Notes: generated by a model from the letters alone, not told the origin. DNA of 36,996 nucleotides from an uncultured Lachnospiraceae bacterium (GCA_948470335.1 CAOKOL010000037.1:1-36996); one strand, 5' to 3'; shown: positions 7,723-16,200, numbered from the stretch's first letter. Numbers and translations are program-made.

Positions 7723-8312
7723 TGGCATGCTCCTCTTACATTTTTCAGGCAGTGCCCACACTGTCTATTTGGTGCGCTTTCATGATTCGTCAACAATTTT
7801 TTTGTCAAGGTTCAGTGCTGTGGGCCTTTCTCCACAGCCATATCTAAACACGCAATATTGACCCTCCAGGGACCGCGTGATTAAATCTATTTTCGTAGCA
7901 AGGTGCAAGTACGAAGAATAATACTTTAAATCGATTGATTTGTCGAACAATTTATTCTATATAATTTTCTTAAATTATAACACTTTTTCTACTTTTTTCA
8001 ATAGTATCTTTCTCATTTATAGTAATATATTGTATGTACTCTTTTTTTTACGCCTATATATTGTGTTCTTTTTTTACATTAATATACAGATGTTGAAATT
8101 AAAAGGTAGGTAAATCAAAGTTGTCCTAAATGTAGCAGAATTAATTGAATAAATATTTTTAATATTCGCTCAAAACATGGCAATATGATACATAATTCAG
8201 AAACAATTAATACAATTCTTCAAGCAAATACCTTTTAGCCCCAACATCATGTATACAAAATCACATTAAGGACTAATCCTTTCATGTATTGAAATTTTTA
8301 TAAGTCTTCCCC
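7723..8312. other. Noncoding region downstream of the IS110 element
   Basis: It holds the second arm of the 8-bp inverted pair (7745-7752). A strong hairpin of 7 bp, GCTGTGG/CCACAGC, lies at 7817-7838 and may belong to the element's right end or its guide RNA. An AT-rich tract follows to 8312. I find no xis or int gene here on either strand, although this is the place where Tn916-like elements carry them downstream of orf8. Confidence 0.45.
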
Positions 8313-8504
8313 TTAAATCCCAAACTTCGATATATTCAACGCCACATGTATCATAATATACTGCCTCAAATCCTCGTCCAGCTGCCCATTCCTCATGCTG
8401 TACTTATTAATCATCGGCATATACATCCGCAACAATTCCTCCAAATCCTCATGGATGCCTGCCACGGCGCCCTTCAGAACTTCACGAAATTCCCTCTCAT
8501 CCAA
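8313..8504 (-). CDS. Small helix-turn-helix protein, Tn916 Orf8-like
   Basis: This 63-aa protein has EDLEELLRMYMPMINKYSM and LDEDLRQYIMIHVALNI. The pattern matches the short HTH_16-type proteins that sit directly after the sigma-like gene in Tn916-related elements; they resemble region 2 of sigma factors ('..L...Y.p.I.k.s....-..EDL.Q.i'). It overlaps the end of the sigma gene by eight bases, so the two are translationally linked. In Tn916 this pair (orf7, orf8) activates excision and transfer genes. Here nothing that it would normally activate is found downstream. Confidence 0.75.
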   Translation of the reverse strand: MDEREFREVLKGAVAGIHEDLEELLRMYMPMINKYSMRNGQLDEDLRQYIMIHVALNISKFGI

Positions 8505-8919
8505 GGCTTTCTCCTCCTTTCCCCAGCGCCTGACGCAGCTTTTTCAAAGCCAGCGACCTTTGATTGTATACATGCTGCACGGAGCAGTTCAATTCCCTGG
8601 CGATCTCGCAGGGCTTCTTTTCCTCAACAAACAGCATAAGCAGAATCTGCTGCCTTGCGGGTGAAAGTACTTTAAATGCCTTCCCCAATTCTTCCTCTTC
8701 AAACCAGATTTCATCCGTTCCTGATAATCCCCTGATACATTCATCCTCAAATCCCGGGCAGCTTAGACAATCCTCCTCTACCTCCTCAATAGGAACTGTC
8801 TCCACCTTCTTCCTGGTCTTATAAAGATAATTCAGCTTTGCCCTGTAAACCAATGTATCAAGCCATTTCGTAAATCTTGCCCGCAGCTCATCACGCGCGG
8901 AATCCTGCCGGTGGTTCAT
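8497..8919 (-). CDS. Sigma-70-like factor, Tn916 Orf7-like
   Basis: ATG at 8917-8919 (MNHRQDSARDEL) follows AAAAGGAGG by six bases, which makes it a better start than the upstream ATG at 8965. The 140-aa product has a region-2-like N-terminal part (ARFTKWLDTLVYRAKLNYL) and a typical region 4 at the end: FKVLSPARQQILLMLFVEEK, then PCEIARELNCSVQHVYNQRS. The second of these is the helix-turn-helix that reads the -35 element. Length equals that of Tn916 orf7 products. A role as regulator of element transfer is known for that group and inferred here. Confidence 0.85.
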   Translation of the reverse strand: MNHRQDSARDELRARFTKWLDTLVYRAKLNYLYKTRKKVETVPIEEVEEDCLSCPGFEDECIRGLSGTDEIWFEEEELGKAFKVLSPARQQILLMLFVEEKKPCEIARELNCSVQHVYNQRSLALKKLRQALGKGGESLG

Positions 8920-9579
8920 TTTGTGCCTCCTTTTCGCAGACACACCACCAGGGCAGGATTCAGACATACCATGATGGCATGCCTGAATAATACTGTTTCT
9001 CTGTTACCTTACATCACATGGAACACTTGTCTCAAAACAACGGAATCACCTCCTTTCCGCAAGTAAGATGCTCCAGGTATCCAGCCTGCGAAGCATTTGC
9101 TGAACGCTTGCGTAGGTTGGCATCACCTGGCTCACTGCCCATGAAATATAAAAATCCGGTAAAATGCGTCACCGCACAAAGTACGCTTTCGATATGACAT
9201 ATTTTCCCGGATATTTCGCAACAAAAAACGACCATACCGTGCTTACTTGCACAGTACAGCCGTTCTTCAAAGCATAAATGACTAACTACTCAGCCGGCCT
9301 GACCAGCCGGCTTACTAACTAAGGATACGGTCTGTGTATCCCGTTCCGCCTGATTTAAGCGGAAAGATAATCCGTCAAAACATGTCATCACACATACTCT
9401 GACAAACGGAGTCCGCCTGCCCGGATAGGTATGCAATCATGAGCACCCCTGAGTATACTTTATGCGCTGGCACATTTTGCCGGACACTGCGTAATAGTTA
9501 CACCATACCGTAAAAGTTTCGGCTTCTCAATATGGCCAGCCGCACAGCCGTCCATAAAAGGATGGCCGCCAAATACAGT
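8920..9579 (-). other. Long leader upstream of the sigma-like gene
   Basis: This 660-bp region lies between the XRE gene and the sigma-like gene. A 67-codon minus frame at 9032-9235 has no ribosome site and no family resemblance, so I do not call it. A 7-bp stem AGCCGGC/GCCGGCT with a 7-base loop lies at 9292-9312 between two ACTAACTA-type motifs, without a T tract. Transcription of orf7/orf8 through a long untranslated leader is typical of this module. Confidence 0.4.
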
Positions 9580-9915
9580 CTATCTGCTGAACCTTTCCAG
9601 GGAATCCAGATAGTTCAGGAACCCTTCACAAGCCTGGATCTTCTGCTTTTGCGGATACCGCTCAATACGTTCCGCAATCTCCTGCAGGTAGGCTCTTTCC
9701 GGATTCACGTAATCTGCCCTGATCAGCTGATCCACTGTCACTGAGAGCGCATTAGAAATCCTCACCGTCATCTCCAGGCTGGGAACCCCTCTGGCATTCT
9801 CGATCTGGCCGATATGGCTGCTACTGCATCCGCATATCTCCGCCAGATCTTCCTGACGCATTCCGAGCGTCATACGGTACTTTCTGATGTTGCTACCTAA
9901 AACCATGTAGTCCAA
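9580..9915 (-). CDS. XRE-family transcriptional regulator
   Basis: This 111-aa protein begins with a Cro/CI-type helix-turn-helix: GSNIRKYRMTLGMRQEDLAE, then CGCSSSHIGQIENARGVPSL and an SVTVDQLI ending at about residue 68. The C-terminal 40 residues (PERAYLQEIAERIERYPQKQ) are helical and probably dimerise. Start is TTG at 9913-9915, eight bases after AAGGAG; the first ATG would be too far from that site. Tn916-like elements carry such a regulator (Orf9) as repressor of the orf7/orf8 genes, and the position here is equivalent. An inverted repeat just upstream (9955-9989) is a likely autoregulatory operator. Confidence 0.9.
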   Translation of the reverse strand: MDYMVLGSNIRKYRMTLGMRQEDLAEICGCSSSHIGQIENARGVPSLEMTVRISNALSVTVDQLIRADYVNPERAYLQEIAERIERYPQKQKIQACEGFLNYLDSLERFSR

Positions 9916-9954
9916 TTCTCAATCTCCTTACGCCTATAGTATTGTAATCCAATT

Positions 9955-9989
9955 TATAGTGGAATTGAAGAAAGCATAATTCCGCTATA
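9955..9989. promoter_or_regulatory. Inverted-repeat operator candidate upstream of the XRE gene
   Basis: TATAGTGGAATT at 9955-9966 and AATTCCGCTATA at 9978-9989 form 12-bp arms with one mismatch and an 11-base spacer. It lies 40 bases upstream of the TTG start. A TACAAT hexamer in the minus direction follows it and could be the -10 box. This is the expected place for repressor binding by the XRE protein; binding is inferred. Confidence 0.55.
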
Positions 9990-10135
9990 CGCACCATAAG
10001 TGTGATGTGCAAAAATTTTTTTGGATTTTATGTGTATTATCCGTTTATTTTGCGGAAAAATTACTTCTATACACTAAACGCAAGAATTTCTGTTTTATTA
10101 CCATTTTCCATCAAATTTAATAATATTTTCACAAA

Positions 10136-10939
10136 TCATGCGGTTGCCTGCTGAAGCGACAGGTCGCAGATCAGCTTTGCCGCTTCCCTGACTTCCTCAT
10201 TTCCCATGAATTTTGTAGCGACCCAGACGACTGCTTTAGGGTCTAGGGCGACAACCTCACCCAGGGTTCTGCCTTTGTACTTTGAGATCGGGCACATTAC
10301 CCGCATCGCCTGCTCCATCTTTTCTTCCGGTGTCAGTTCACGCTGTTTTGGTTCTTCCACAGTATACTCCTCTTCCGGAACGCTTTGTGCCGTGGGGGTG
10401 CCTCCCGGCTCAGACATCAGCGTTGGCATGATGCCCCCTGCTGGTGCCCGAGCCGGTATGGCGCTCCCATCCCCAGGGTCCCCGGCAAAAGCTCCCAGCT
10501 CATCCGGCGCGACAGACTCGAAATCCTCACCCGCCATGGAAAACTGCAGGCCAAAGCCGGCATTGCGCAGCGCGATGCCCACAGCGGCCGTCTGCGCCCA
10601 TTCCCTCGGGGAAACGGACGGCTTGTCCTCACAGTATCCCCTGGAGGCAGTAGCTTCCGCCAGATAGGCATCTGCTGGGTCCTTATAACTGGGGTAGATC
10701 CTCGCCGTCGCCACAAAGCAATCCCTGGCCGGAACCACCTGTACCGCGATCCGGCCTTCCGGATATTTCAGACGGAACCACGCCATCTGTATCATTACCG
10801 GAAGCCGCTTCCGGACTTCGCCGGTATTCAGATCCGCGTAGTCTATGGCAAAAGGCGCAGGGTCAAACCCGTCCACTTTATTAATATTCCCTATGATGGC
10901 CAGCATGGCCGCTTTATCACTGAAATTGTTCTGGCTCAT
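10136..10939 (-). CDS. Putative single-strand annealing protein with C-terminal Exo-X-like domain
   Basis: This 267-aa protein starts six bases after AGGAGG. The N-terminal part has MAWFRLKYPEGRIAVQVV, FVATARIYPS, AEATASRGY and WAQTAAVGIALRNAGFGLQF. This is the pattern of ERF/Rad52-like single-strand annealing proteins, in which a 'E.AeT.AiGRAL...G.G' helix ends the core. A proline-rich, acidic linker (about residues 160-205) follows. The last 60 residues (ISKYKGRTLGEVVALDPKAV, then WVATKF) resemble the small DUF3820/exonuclease-X C-terminal domain. With the YqaJ nuclease in the same gene block it fits a phage-type resect-and-anneal pair. The exact annealase family is uncertain. Confidence 0.6.
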   Translation of the reverse strand: MSQNNFSDKAAMLAIIGNINKVDGFDPAPFAIDYADLNTGEVRKRLPVMIQMAWFRLKYPEGRIAVQVVPARDCFVATARIYPSYKDPADAYLAEATASRGYCEDKPSVSPREWAQTAAVGIALRNAGFGLQFSMAGEDFESVAPDELGAFAGDPGDGSAIPARAPAGGIMPTLMSEPGGTPTAQSVPEEEYTVEEPKQRELTPEEKMEQAMRVMCPISKYKGRTLGEVVALDPKAVVWVATKFMGNEEVREAAKLICDLSLQQATA

Positions 10940-11076
10940 ATAAACCTCCTAAGATAATGGCATGCCCCGCTGCCCAGGCGGCAGGACATGCCACATTTAC
11001 TATATTCTGTTCCACATATGGACACATATGCCCACAGGCCGCTTCCTATGTCCGTCTGGCCCGCTGCTGGCCGGAA

Positions 11077-13216
11077 TCATCCCAAATCCCGCAGCCGGCT
11101 GGCCAAGCAGGTGCCCCGTTTCTCCGTATCTGTTTTCCCAATGGCAATATGGAGCGCCTTCCGCTCCCCGACAATGATGACCCTGCTTTTTCCCCTTGTA
11201 ATAGCCGTATAGACCAATGGCCTTGTCAGCATGACAAAATGGGCGCACTGCAGGTTGATAATAACAGACTGGTACTCGGAGCCCTGGGATTTATGGATCG
11301 TGGAAGCGTAGCCCAGATCCAGCATGTCAAGCTCACTTGAATCATACCGTTTTACCCGCCCTTCCCCAAAATCCACAAAAACTGCCGTGTCGTTTCCCTC
11401 GTGTCTGATCTTCTTGATATATCCGACATCGCCATTACTCACATCGTCGAGGTTTTTCACCTGCATGACCTTGTCGCCGGTCCTGAATTTCCGCCTGCCG
11501 CATAGGGCCTCCGCTTTTCCTCCGGCATCCGGATTGACCATTTCCCGCAGCATCTGGTTCAATGCGTTGACGCCGGTTTCCGTTTTCTGTCGGTACGGTG
11601 ACAACAAAGCCACATTGTCCACGCCGTATTTCCTGATTTCTTCCATGTAAAGACGGGCGATCAAACCGGCGGAATCCGAAATCACGGGGGAATCTATAAA
11701 TTGGAAATCCTCCCCGTATTCCAGGCTTGAGCAGCCATGGCGGATCCGTTTCGCGTTCGCTGCGATCAGGCTGCCCGTATCCTGACGGAACACTTGGTCC
11801 AGCCTGGCTACCGGAATACGGCCGCTGGCAATCAATTCACTCAATACCGCCCCTGGCCCAACGGAAGGCAGCTGGTCAGCGTCCCCGACCAATATAATCT
11901 GTGTGCCGGCCCCGGCGGCGTGAAACAAGCATCCCGCCAGATAAATATCCAGCATGGAGTATCTCCGAATCGCCATGAGCGCCGTCCTCACCTGATACCA
12001 GGCCCAAAGCTTTATGCACTGTCGAGGCCGTAAATCCGGTGGCCTGCTCCATCCTTCTGGCCGCCCGGCCAGTCGGAGCGCAGCAGCATATCCTGTTCTC
12101 CGGATTATTGCGGCGGTATATATCCAACAATGCGTGCTGAATCATGGTTTTACCTGTGCCGGGACCCCCGGTGATAATCGACATCCCGCTGGTCAGGGCC
12201 ATTTTGACCGCCTTGCGTTGTGCCGGGGCGAATCTTACTTTCAGCCTTCCTTCCGCGACGTCCAGCTCATGATCCAGATTTCCATACCGGGGAATCTTTT
12301 GGGCTGCCAGCAATTCATGGACCGACCATGCCAGGCGTCCTTCCGCATCCGCCGTTTTTCTGCGGTATACATTTCCCTGATAGGAAACGAGCTTGCCACT
12401 GCCAAGCAGCCTGACGGCCCGGCCCGCAACCATTTCTTCCGTCAGGCCGGGCGTATCCAGTATTTGCAGGCACGCTTTCACAAAAGCATGCTTCTCCATG
12501 CAGAGATTTCCTTTTCCCTCCGCATCGGCCAGCGTGTACAGCATCCCTTCATCCACACGCTCCGGGGACATACGGTCCAGCCCCATGCGCGTGGCGATGC
12601 TGTCCGCCGTTTTAAAGCCGATGCCGGCCGCCTCACACAGCTGATACGGATGGTTCCTTACCACATCCATCGTGCGCTCCTTATAGATTTTATACAGCCC
12701 GACGGCGCGTTTAGGCGTAACCCCGTAAGGCGCAAGAAACGCCACTGCGTCACGCGCGCCGCGGTTGGCCATATAAGACTCACATATCTTTTCCAGTTTC
12801 CCTTTGCTGATCCTGGGTATGGACAGGAGCCTTTCCGGCTCCCTGTCCAGCACTTCCAGGGATTCCATCCCGAAAGCAGCAAATATCCGCTCCGCCATCT
12901 TAATGCCTATGCCTTTGATCTGGCCGGAGGAGAGGTAGGCGATTATCCCTTCCTTTGTTGGGACAATCACCTCCTCATAACTGTCCACCTCAAACTGGAC
13001 GCCATGCTTTCCGTCTTTACTCCATCGGCCCCGCATTTCATAACACAGGTTCTTGGATACCGGGAGCCCGTATCCCACAGCCTTTACCTGTGTGACCACG
13101 TTCCCGGAACTGTCCACCAGCTTTTCACAGGGTCTGTACAACATGACCATATAGCTGTCCGCGTCAAGCCCCGTAATATCCTTTGGATAAACCGGACGTT
13201 CAAACTGACATAACAT
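11077..13216 (-). pseudogene. RecD2-like helicase broken by a deletion at Walker B
   Basis: Two overlapping frames together make one RecD2-type SF1 helicase. The first (13216 down to 11876, start behind AGGAG) has the N-terminal HhH region (IKGIGIKMAERIFAAFGM), Walker A GGPGTGKT and CAPTGRAARRM, then STVHKALGL. It runs off frame after GDSEIL. The second frame resumes at SMLDIYLAG and contains ILVGDADQLPSVG, VFRQD, a STIHKSQGSEY motif V/VI region and YTAITRGKSRVIIVG. In intact relatives, about a dozen residues ending in VIVDE precede the SML motif, so the Walker B Asp-Glu is missing together with the frame. The lesion is near 11957-11972. Unless it is a sequencing error, the helicase is inactive. 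All other motifs are well conserved, so the loss is recent. Confidence 0.8.
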
Positions 13217-13289
13217 ATTTTTCTCCTATTCCAGTTCTGATTTGTCCTCCCGGCCTCATAATATCTGGGAGGACTGCCGCTGTCTCATC

Positions 13290-14327
13290 TCAAACCGGCC
13301 GGACCGAAACCTTAATCTTGCGGCTCTCCGACATTTTCACCACATCCGAATAAACCGTCGGATACCTTTCTTTTAAGGCTTTAGAATCGGGCCTCCTGGT
13401 TGTTTTTGTTACAAAATCAATCAAAAGCTTGTCCGTGGCCGTCTCCAAAATACCATGTTCATGCGCTTTCATTACTTCTGCTATCCGCACGCTGTGTGCT
13501 TCTATCTCCTTCTCATATTTTTTTATCTCTGCGCTGCATTCTGACACTTTTTCCTGAAGCATGGCGATCTTTCTAAGGGCCGGCTCATATTTTCCGGAAA
13601 AGGCGATTGTCGGAAGATTTTTCTGGCTTGGGCCGTAAATCTTTGCCAGGGACTCCAAAGCCAGTTTCGGGGCCACATCCGCCATTGTGGGCGGCCTGTC
13701 ATTCTCAAGGCTCCAGATCCACTCATCAAGCCGTTCAAAGATCATATCCTCCTTGGCCCTGTCCCGGACAATCTCCGGCATAGCAAGGTCGATATCCGGA
13801 TTATTTCCCCATACGGCTGAAAAGGCGCCGATATCCACATCCGCCACCGCAAGATAAAAGCGCAGCTGCAGTTCATAGTGCAAAGGCACCGCCCCGTCGG
13901 CCCACTCATCAGCCTTATGGTATGTGCAGCTTTTGCATTCCAGTATCCCCGGCTCATTGTCTGACGCCCGGACAAACCTGCGGTCAAAATTCGCGAGGGC
14001 ATACGGATGGTCGGCGTGCTGGTACAGATTCGTATCCTCCTCAACCTTGTTTCCGGTTTTCTCCCCATACCAATATGCCGCTACAGGCTCCAAAAGATGC
14101 CCCATCATCAGCTGGCCGGCATTCGCTTTCATTGCCGGTTTCATGCGCCCTTTTTTGATCATCCACAGCTCCATCGGCGTCACCCATGGAGAAACGCCAA
14201 AAATCGCCGCCACGTCACTGCCCCCGACAGTATACGGGATATCCCCCATCGGCCCGTGCATACGGCATTCCAGCCATCGTTCATTGCTCATGCCCGCCGT
14301 ATCACAGAGAATTTTCGGCGACGCCAT
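13290..14327 (-). CDS. YqaJ-family (lambda-exonuclease-like) recombination nuclease
   Basis: This 345-aa protein has the YqaJ signature: YTVGGSDVAAIFGVSPW (GGSD at 35-38), GHLLEPVAAYW with Glu80, ANFDRRFV with Asp115 and the active-site pair Glu130-x-Lys132 in GILECKS, followed by HYELQLRFYLAV. These are the PD-(D/E)xK residues of alkaline exonucleases that resect double-stranded ends for an annealing partner. Residues 225-290 form a coiled-coil-like helix region. Its ATG overlaps the stop of the DUF932-like gene by one base (TGATG), so the two are coupled. It is intact and matches the annealase-like gene at 10136. Confidence 0.9.
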   Translation of the reverse strand: MASPKILCDTAGMSNERWLECRMHGPMGDIPYTVGGSDVAAIFGVSPWVTPMELWMIKKGRMKPAMKANAGQLMMGHLLEPVAAYWYGEKTGNKVEEDTNLYQHADHPYALANFDRRFVRASDNEPGILECKSCTYHKADEWADGAVPLHYELQLRFYLAVADVDIGAFSAVWGNNPDIDLAMPEIVRDRAKEDMIFERLDEWIWSLENDRPPTMADVAPKLALESLAKIYGPSQKNLPTIAFSGKYEPALRKIAMLQEKVSECSAEIKKYEKEIEAHSVRIAEVMKAHEHGILETATDKLLIDFVTKTTRRPDSKALKERYPTVYSDVVKMSESRKIKVSVRPV

Positions 14328-15469
14328 CAGTAGCCCACCGCCTTCGCCAGATCATAGTCGTTCCATTTCAGGCTGACCGCCCTGGCCATGTTTTCTTCCA
14401 GCGCCAGCAGCTTGCTCTCCGGGGCCTTCTCGCTTTTCAGTATGAACGGGATCTCCTGCATGGCAAGGAATACGTCGTGGGCCGTGGCAGGCCCGTCGCC
14501 ATAGGACATCTCAAACATCGCAATCGCCTCCAACGCCGCTTTTTTCGGCATGCATAGTTTTTTGCACACCCGTGTCATCGCGTTTACCGGATAATCCAGG
14601 TAAACCTCCGCCATTTTTTTCAGCTTAGCCACGCTGTCCCCAAACTGGGCGAACAGCTGGTCAAGGCTCCCGGCAAAATCCGAAACCGTGGACTGATGAC
14701 GGTGGTCGATGGAGATACAGTTCCCGATATGGATGGAATACCGCCCTCCGGTTAGAAGCGCGGAAACTTTTGCCGACGCGACGCCGGTATCGGAACTGGT
14801 GAAACGGATTCCCGGCATCAGTTTAGAGGCCATGGCCGACCTCCCCTGGGAATCTAAAAGCCTGATATACGTTCCCAGCAGATCCTCCTTCTGGGCCGGC
14901 ATCGTCCATGAGGCGCTGACCAGGGAGTGGTCACAGTATCCCTGGCCAAATTCATGGCCCGGAAAACGGGCATCCAGTTTTTCCTTTAAAACCGTAAGCA
15001 GCTCATCGACCGGCAAAACCGAATAATCCGTCTCAGCCCCGGAATGGACCGCGCTGACCTTTTCATCACGGACCAGAAGCAGCGCGTCCGCCGAATACAG
15101 CCCCAGGCATGCGTTGACCACCTCCGCCAGCACCTCCTTACTCAGTTTTGAGAGGGAAGTCCCCCCGATCCTCGCCCGCTCAAGCAGGCTCTTATAAGCC
15201 GTCGTGCGCGCAGGGTAGAGGTTCCCGTCCACCCGTATGGCCAGGCCAAGATTGTCCGCTGTGTCATCCACGGCCTCCCTTGTGGTCCCGACCGCGAATG
15301 CGGACAAATCAGAGAACAAAGGGGAAGTTTTTCCCAGCGGCTCGACCTGCAGATCATTCACTTTGCTGCGGACCCACAGGCTGCGCTTAGACTGCTCCTC
15401 ATGATAGCCCAGCATTGCCCCATAGGAATTGAAGGTGTTACAATAAGCATCTAGACATGTTCTTTGCAT
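14327..15469 (-). CDS. DUF932-like element protein
   Basis: This 380-aa protein starts seven bases after AAGGAG. The central region (FGQGYCDHSLVSASWTMP, then IRFTSSDTGVASAKVSALLT) and the later FAQFGDSVAKLKKMAEVYL follow the DUF932 plan of plasmid and phage-like proteins (TIGR03299 group). These are common beside replication and recombination genes; their biochemical role is not established. It is the first gene after a promoter and a two-terminator leader, and it is coupled to the YqaJ nuclease. The family call is by overall pattern and is moderately sure. Confidence 0.65.
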   Translation of the reverse strand: MQRTCLDAYCNTFNSYGAMLGYHEEQSKRSLWVRSKVNDLQVEPLGKTSPLFSDLSAFAVGTTREAVDDTADNLGLAIRVDGNLYPARTTAYKSLLERARIGGTSLSKLSKEVLAEVVNACLGLYSADALLLVRDEKVSAVHSGAETDYSVLPVDELLTVLKEKLDARFPGHEFGQGYCDHSLVSASWTMPAQKEDLLGTYIRLLDSQGRSAMASKLMPGIRFTSSDTGVASAKVSALLTGGRYSIHIGNCISIDHRHQSTVSDFAGSLDQLFAQFGDSVAKLKKMAEVYLDYPVNAMTRVCKKLCMPKKAALEAIAMFEMSYGDGPATAHDVFLAMQEIPFILKSEKAPESKLLALEENMARAVSLKWNDYDLAKAVGY

Positions 15470-15552
15470 TTTTTATGCTCCTTTCTTGTTTTTGGCGGGT
15501 TTTCCCGCATTACCGCAACTGCGCGAGGAGAAGTTTCCCCCGCGTATATAAC

Positions 15553-15584
15553 AAAAACCGGCAACCCCGAAAGACTGCCGGCTT
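15553..15584 (-). terminator. Second leader terminator before the recombination operon
   Basis: Minus strand: CCGGCA (15576-15581) pairs with TGCCGG (15558-15563) and is followed by TTTTTG. It lies about 160 bases after the probable transcription start and 84 bases before the DUF932-like start codon. It would stop transcripts that escape the first leader terminator. Confidence 0.55.
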
Positions 15585-15609
15585 ATGCCCATAAAATGGC
15601 TAGAAATCC

Positions 15610-15650
15610 CTCAAAATACGTTATTGGCGCATTTCGGGGGATATTTTGAG
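15610..15650 (-). promoter_or_regulatory. Inner stem of the leader between two terminators
   Basis: CTCAAAATA (15610-15618) and TATTTTGAG (15642-15650) are a perfect 9-bp inverted pair with a 23-base loop. It begins right after the T tract of the first terminator. It could be an RNA platform for an antitermination factor; that role is inference. Confidence 0.4.
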
Positions 15651-15652
15651 AC

Positions 15653-15688
15653 AAAAAAAGTGCCACCTGCTGAAAAGCAAATGACACT
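15653..15688 (-). terminator. First leader terminator (attenuator) before the recombination operon
   Basis: Minus strand: AGTGTCATTTGC (15677-15688) pairs with GCAGGTGGCACT (15659-15670) over 12 bp with three G-U pairs and a 6-base loop, followed by seven T. It lies only about 50 bases after the predicted start of transcription. No ATG lies before it, so it is not a peptide-type attenuator. Its sequence and position match the terminator at 29689-29723. Confidence 0.75.
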
Positions 15689-15745
15689 GTGGTAACTCTT
15701 ATAAACTGTATCTGAATTGAAACCAGATTTGAAACTATTGGGGAT

Positions 15746-15774
15746 ATTATAGCAGAATCCTTTATAATAGTCAA
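15746..15774 (-). promoter_or_regulatory. Sigma-A promoter of the recombination operon
   Basis: Minus strand TTGACT (15769-15774) and TATAAT (15746-15751) are separated by exactly 17 bases. It is near consensus. It drives the leader with two terminators, then DUF932-like, YqaJ, helicase and annealase genes. Confidence 0.85.
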
Positions 15775-15883
15775 TCCGCCGCAAAACAGTTTGATCTGTT
15801 CCTGATCTGTTAATCCGTTCCTTTTGTCAAAGACATCTTTTAAGCGAATTAACAGAGAACTGATGTATATCCGGCATTATGCA

Positions 15884-16087
15884 TCAGTCTATCCCAAATT
15901 CCTTATAAAGCCGCATCCGCTCACTTCTGTCCGTCGCTGCCTTTTTGGCATCCGATGTGCGTCCGGCTCCCAGAAGGATTTCCATCAGCTTCCCAAACTT
16001 ATCCTCGCCTTCTCTCCGGCCTTCTTTCCAGCCTTCCTCTTTAAACATCCGCATGATCTCAGCTTCATTGTATTCCGTGATACACAT
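15884..16087 (-). CDS. C-terminal tail of an Rpn-family transposase/nuclease, stand-alone
   Basis: The 67-aa frame from ATG 16085-16087 (MCITEYNEAEIM, then FKEEGWKEGRREGED) is the charged C-terminal tail of the Lachnospiraceae Rpn/PD-(D/E)xK 'putative transposase' group. A strong CGGAGGTGAAAAAC stands right before this ATG. The same frame continues upstream to about 16167 (AYLTGDRAEVKN) and then meets a stop, so the nuclease part is lost. Rpn genes in other bacteria are known to encode a short C-terminal protein from an internal start that blocks the toxic nuclease. This fragment keeps exactly that portion with its ribosome site. It may be an orphan antitoxin or simply debris. Confidence 0.55.
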   Translation of the reverse strand: MCITEYNEAEIMRMFKEEGWKEGRREGEDKFGKLMEILLGAGRTSDAKKAATDRSERMRLYKEFGID

Positions 16088-16173
16088 GTTTTTCACCTCC
16101 GCCCTGTCACCTGTCAAATAGGCTTTGATCACTAAGCATATGGAAAACCGGATCGCCGGTCAACGGCAAAATC

Positions 16174-16200
16174 GTCCGGCCTCTTAAAGCAGCGCCGGAC
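16174..16200 (-). terminator. Possible terminator of the importer operon
   Basis: GTCCGGC (16174-16180) and GCCGGAC (16194-16200) form a 7-bp stem with a 13-base loop. On the minus strand GATTTTG follows. It lies about 95 bases after the stop of the LysR-methyltransferase gene. The T tract is short, so termination would be weak. Confidence 0.35.

Noticed and set aside
7135..7761. Minus-strand ORF of 208 codons opposite the IS110 transposase
   Set aside because: Shadow frame of the transposase gene without a plausible start or known motif.
8100..8250. Trace of a zinc-ribbon (CPKC) frame on the plus strand near 8121
   Set aside because: Only eight codons before a stop; too short to separate from chance.
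9032..9235. 67-codon minus ORF in the leader of the sigma-like gene
   Set aside because: No Shine-Dalgarno and no recognisable pattern; treated as untranslated leader.
9292..9312. AGCCGGC/GCCGGCT hairpin as a terminator of the XRE transcript
   Set aside because: No T run follows on the minus strand; it may be a structural or protein site.
12014..13213. Long plus-strand ORF of 399 codons opposite the helicase
   Set aside because: It is a shadow of the helicase reading frame in GC-rich DNA; no ribosome site and no family resemblance.
15464..15649. Small plus ORF over the first leader
   Set aside because: Lies over the structured leader on the opposite strand; composition follows the inverted repeats and no ribosome site is present.
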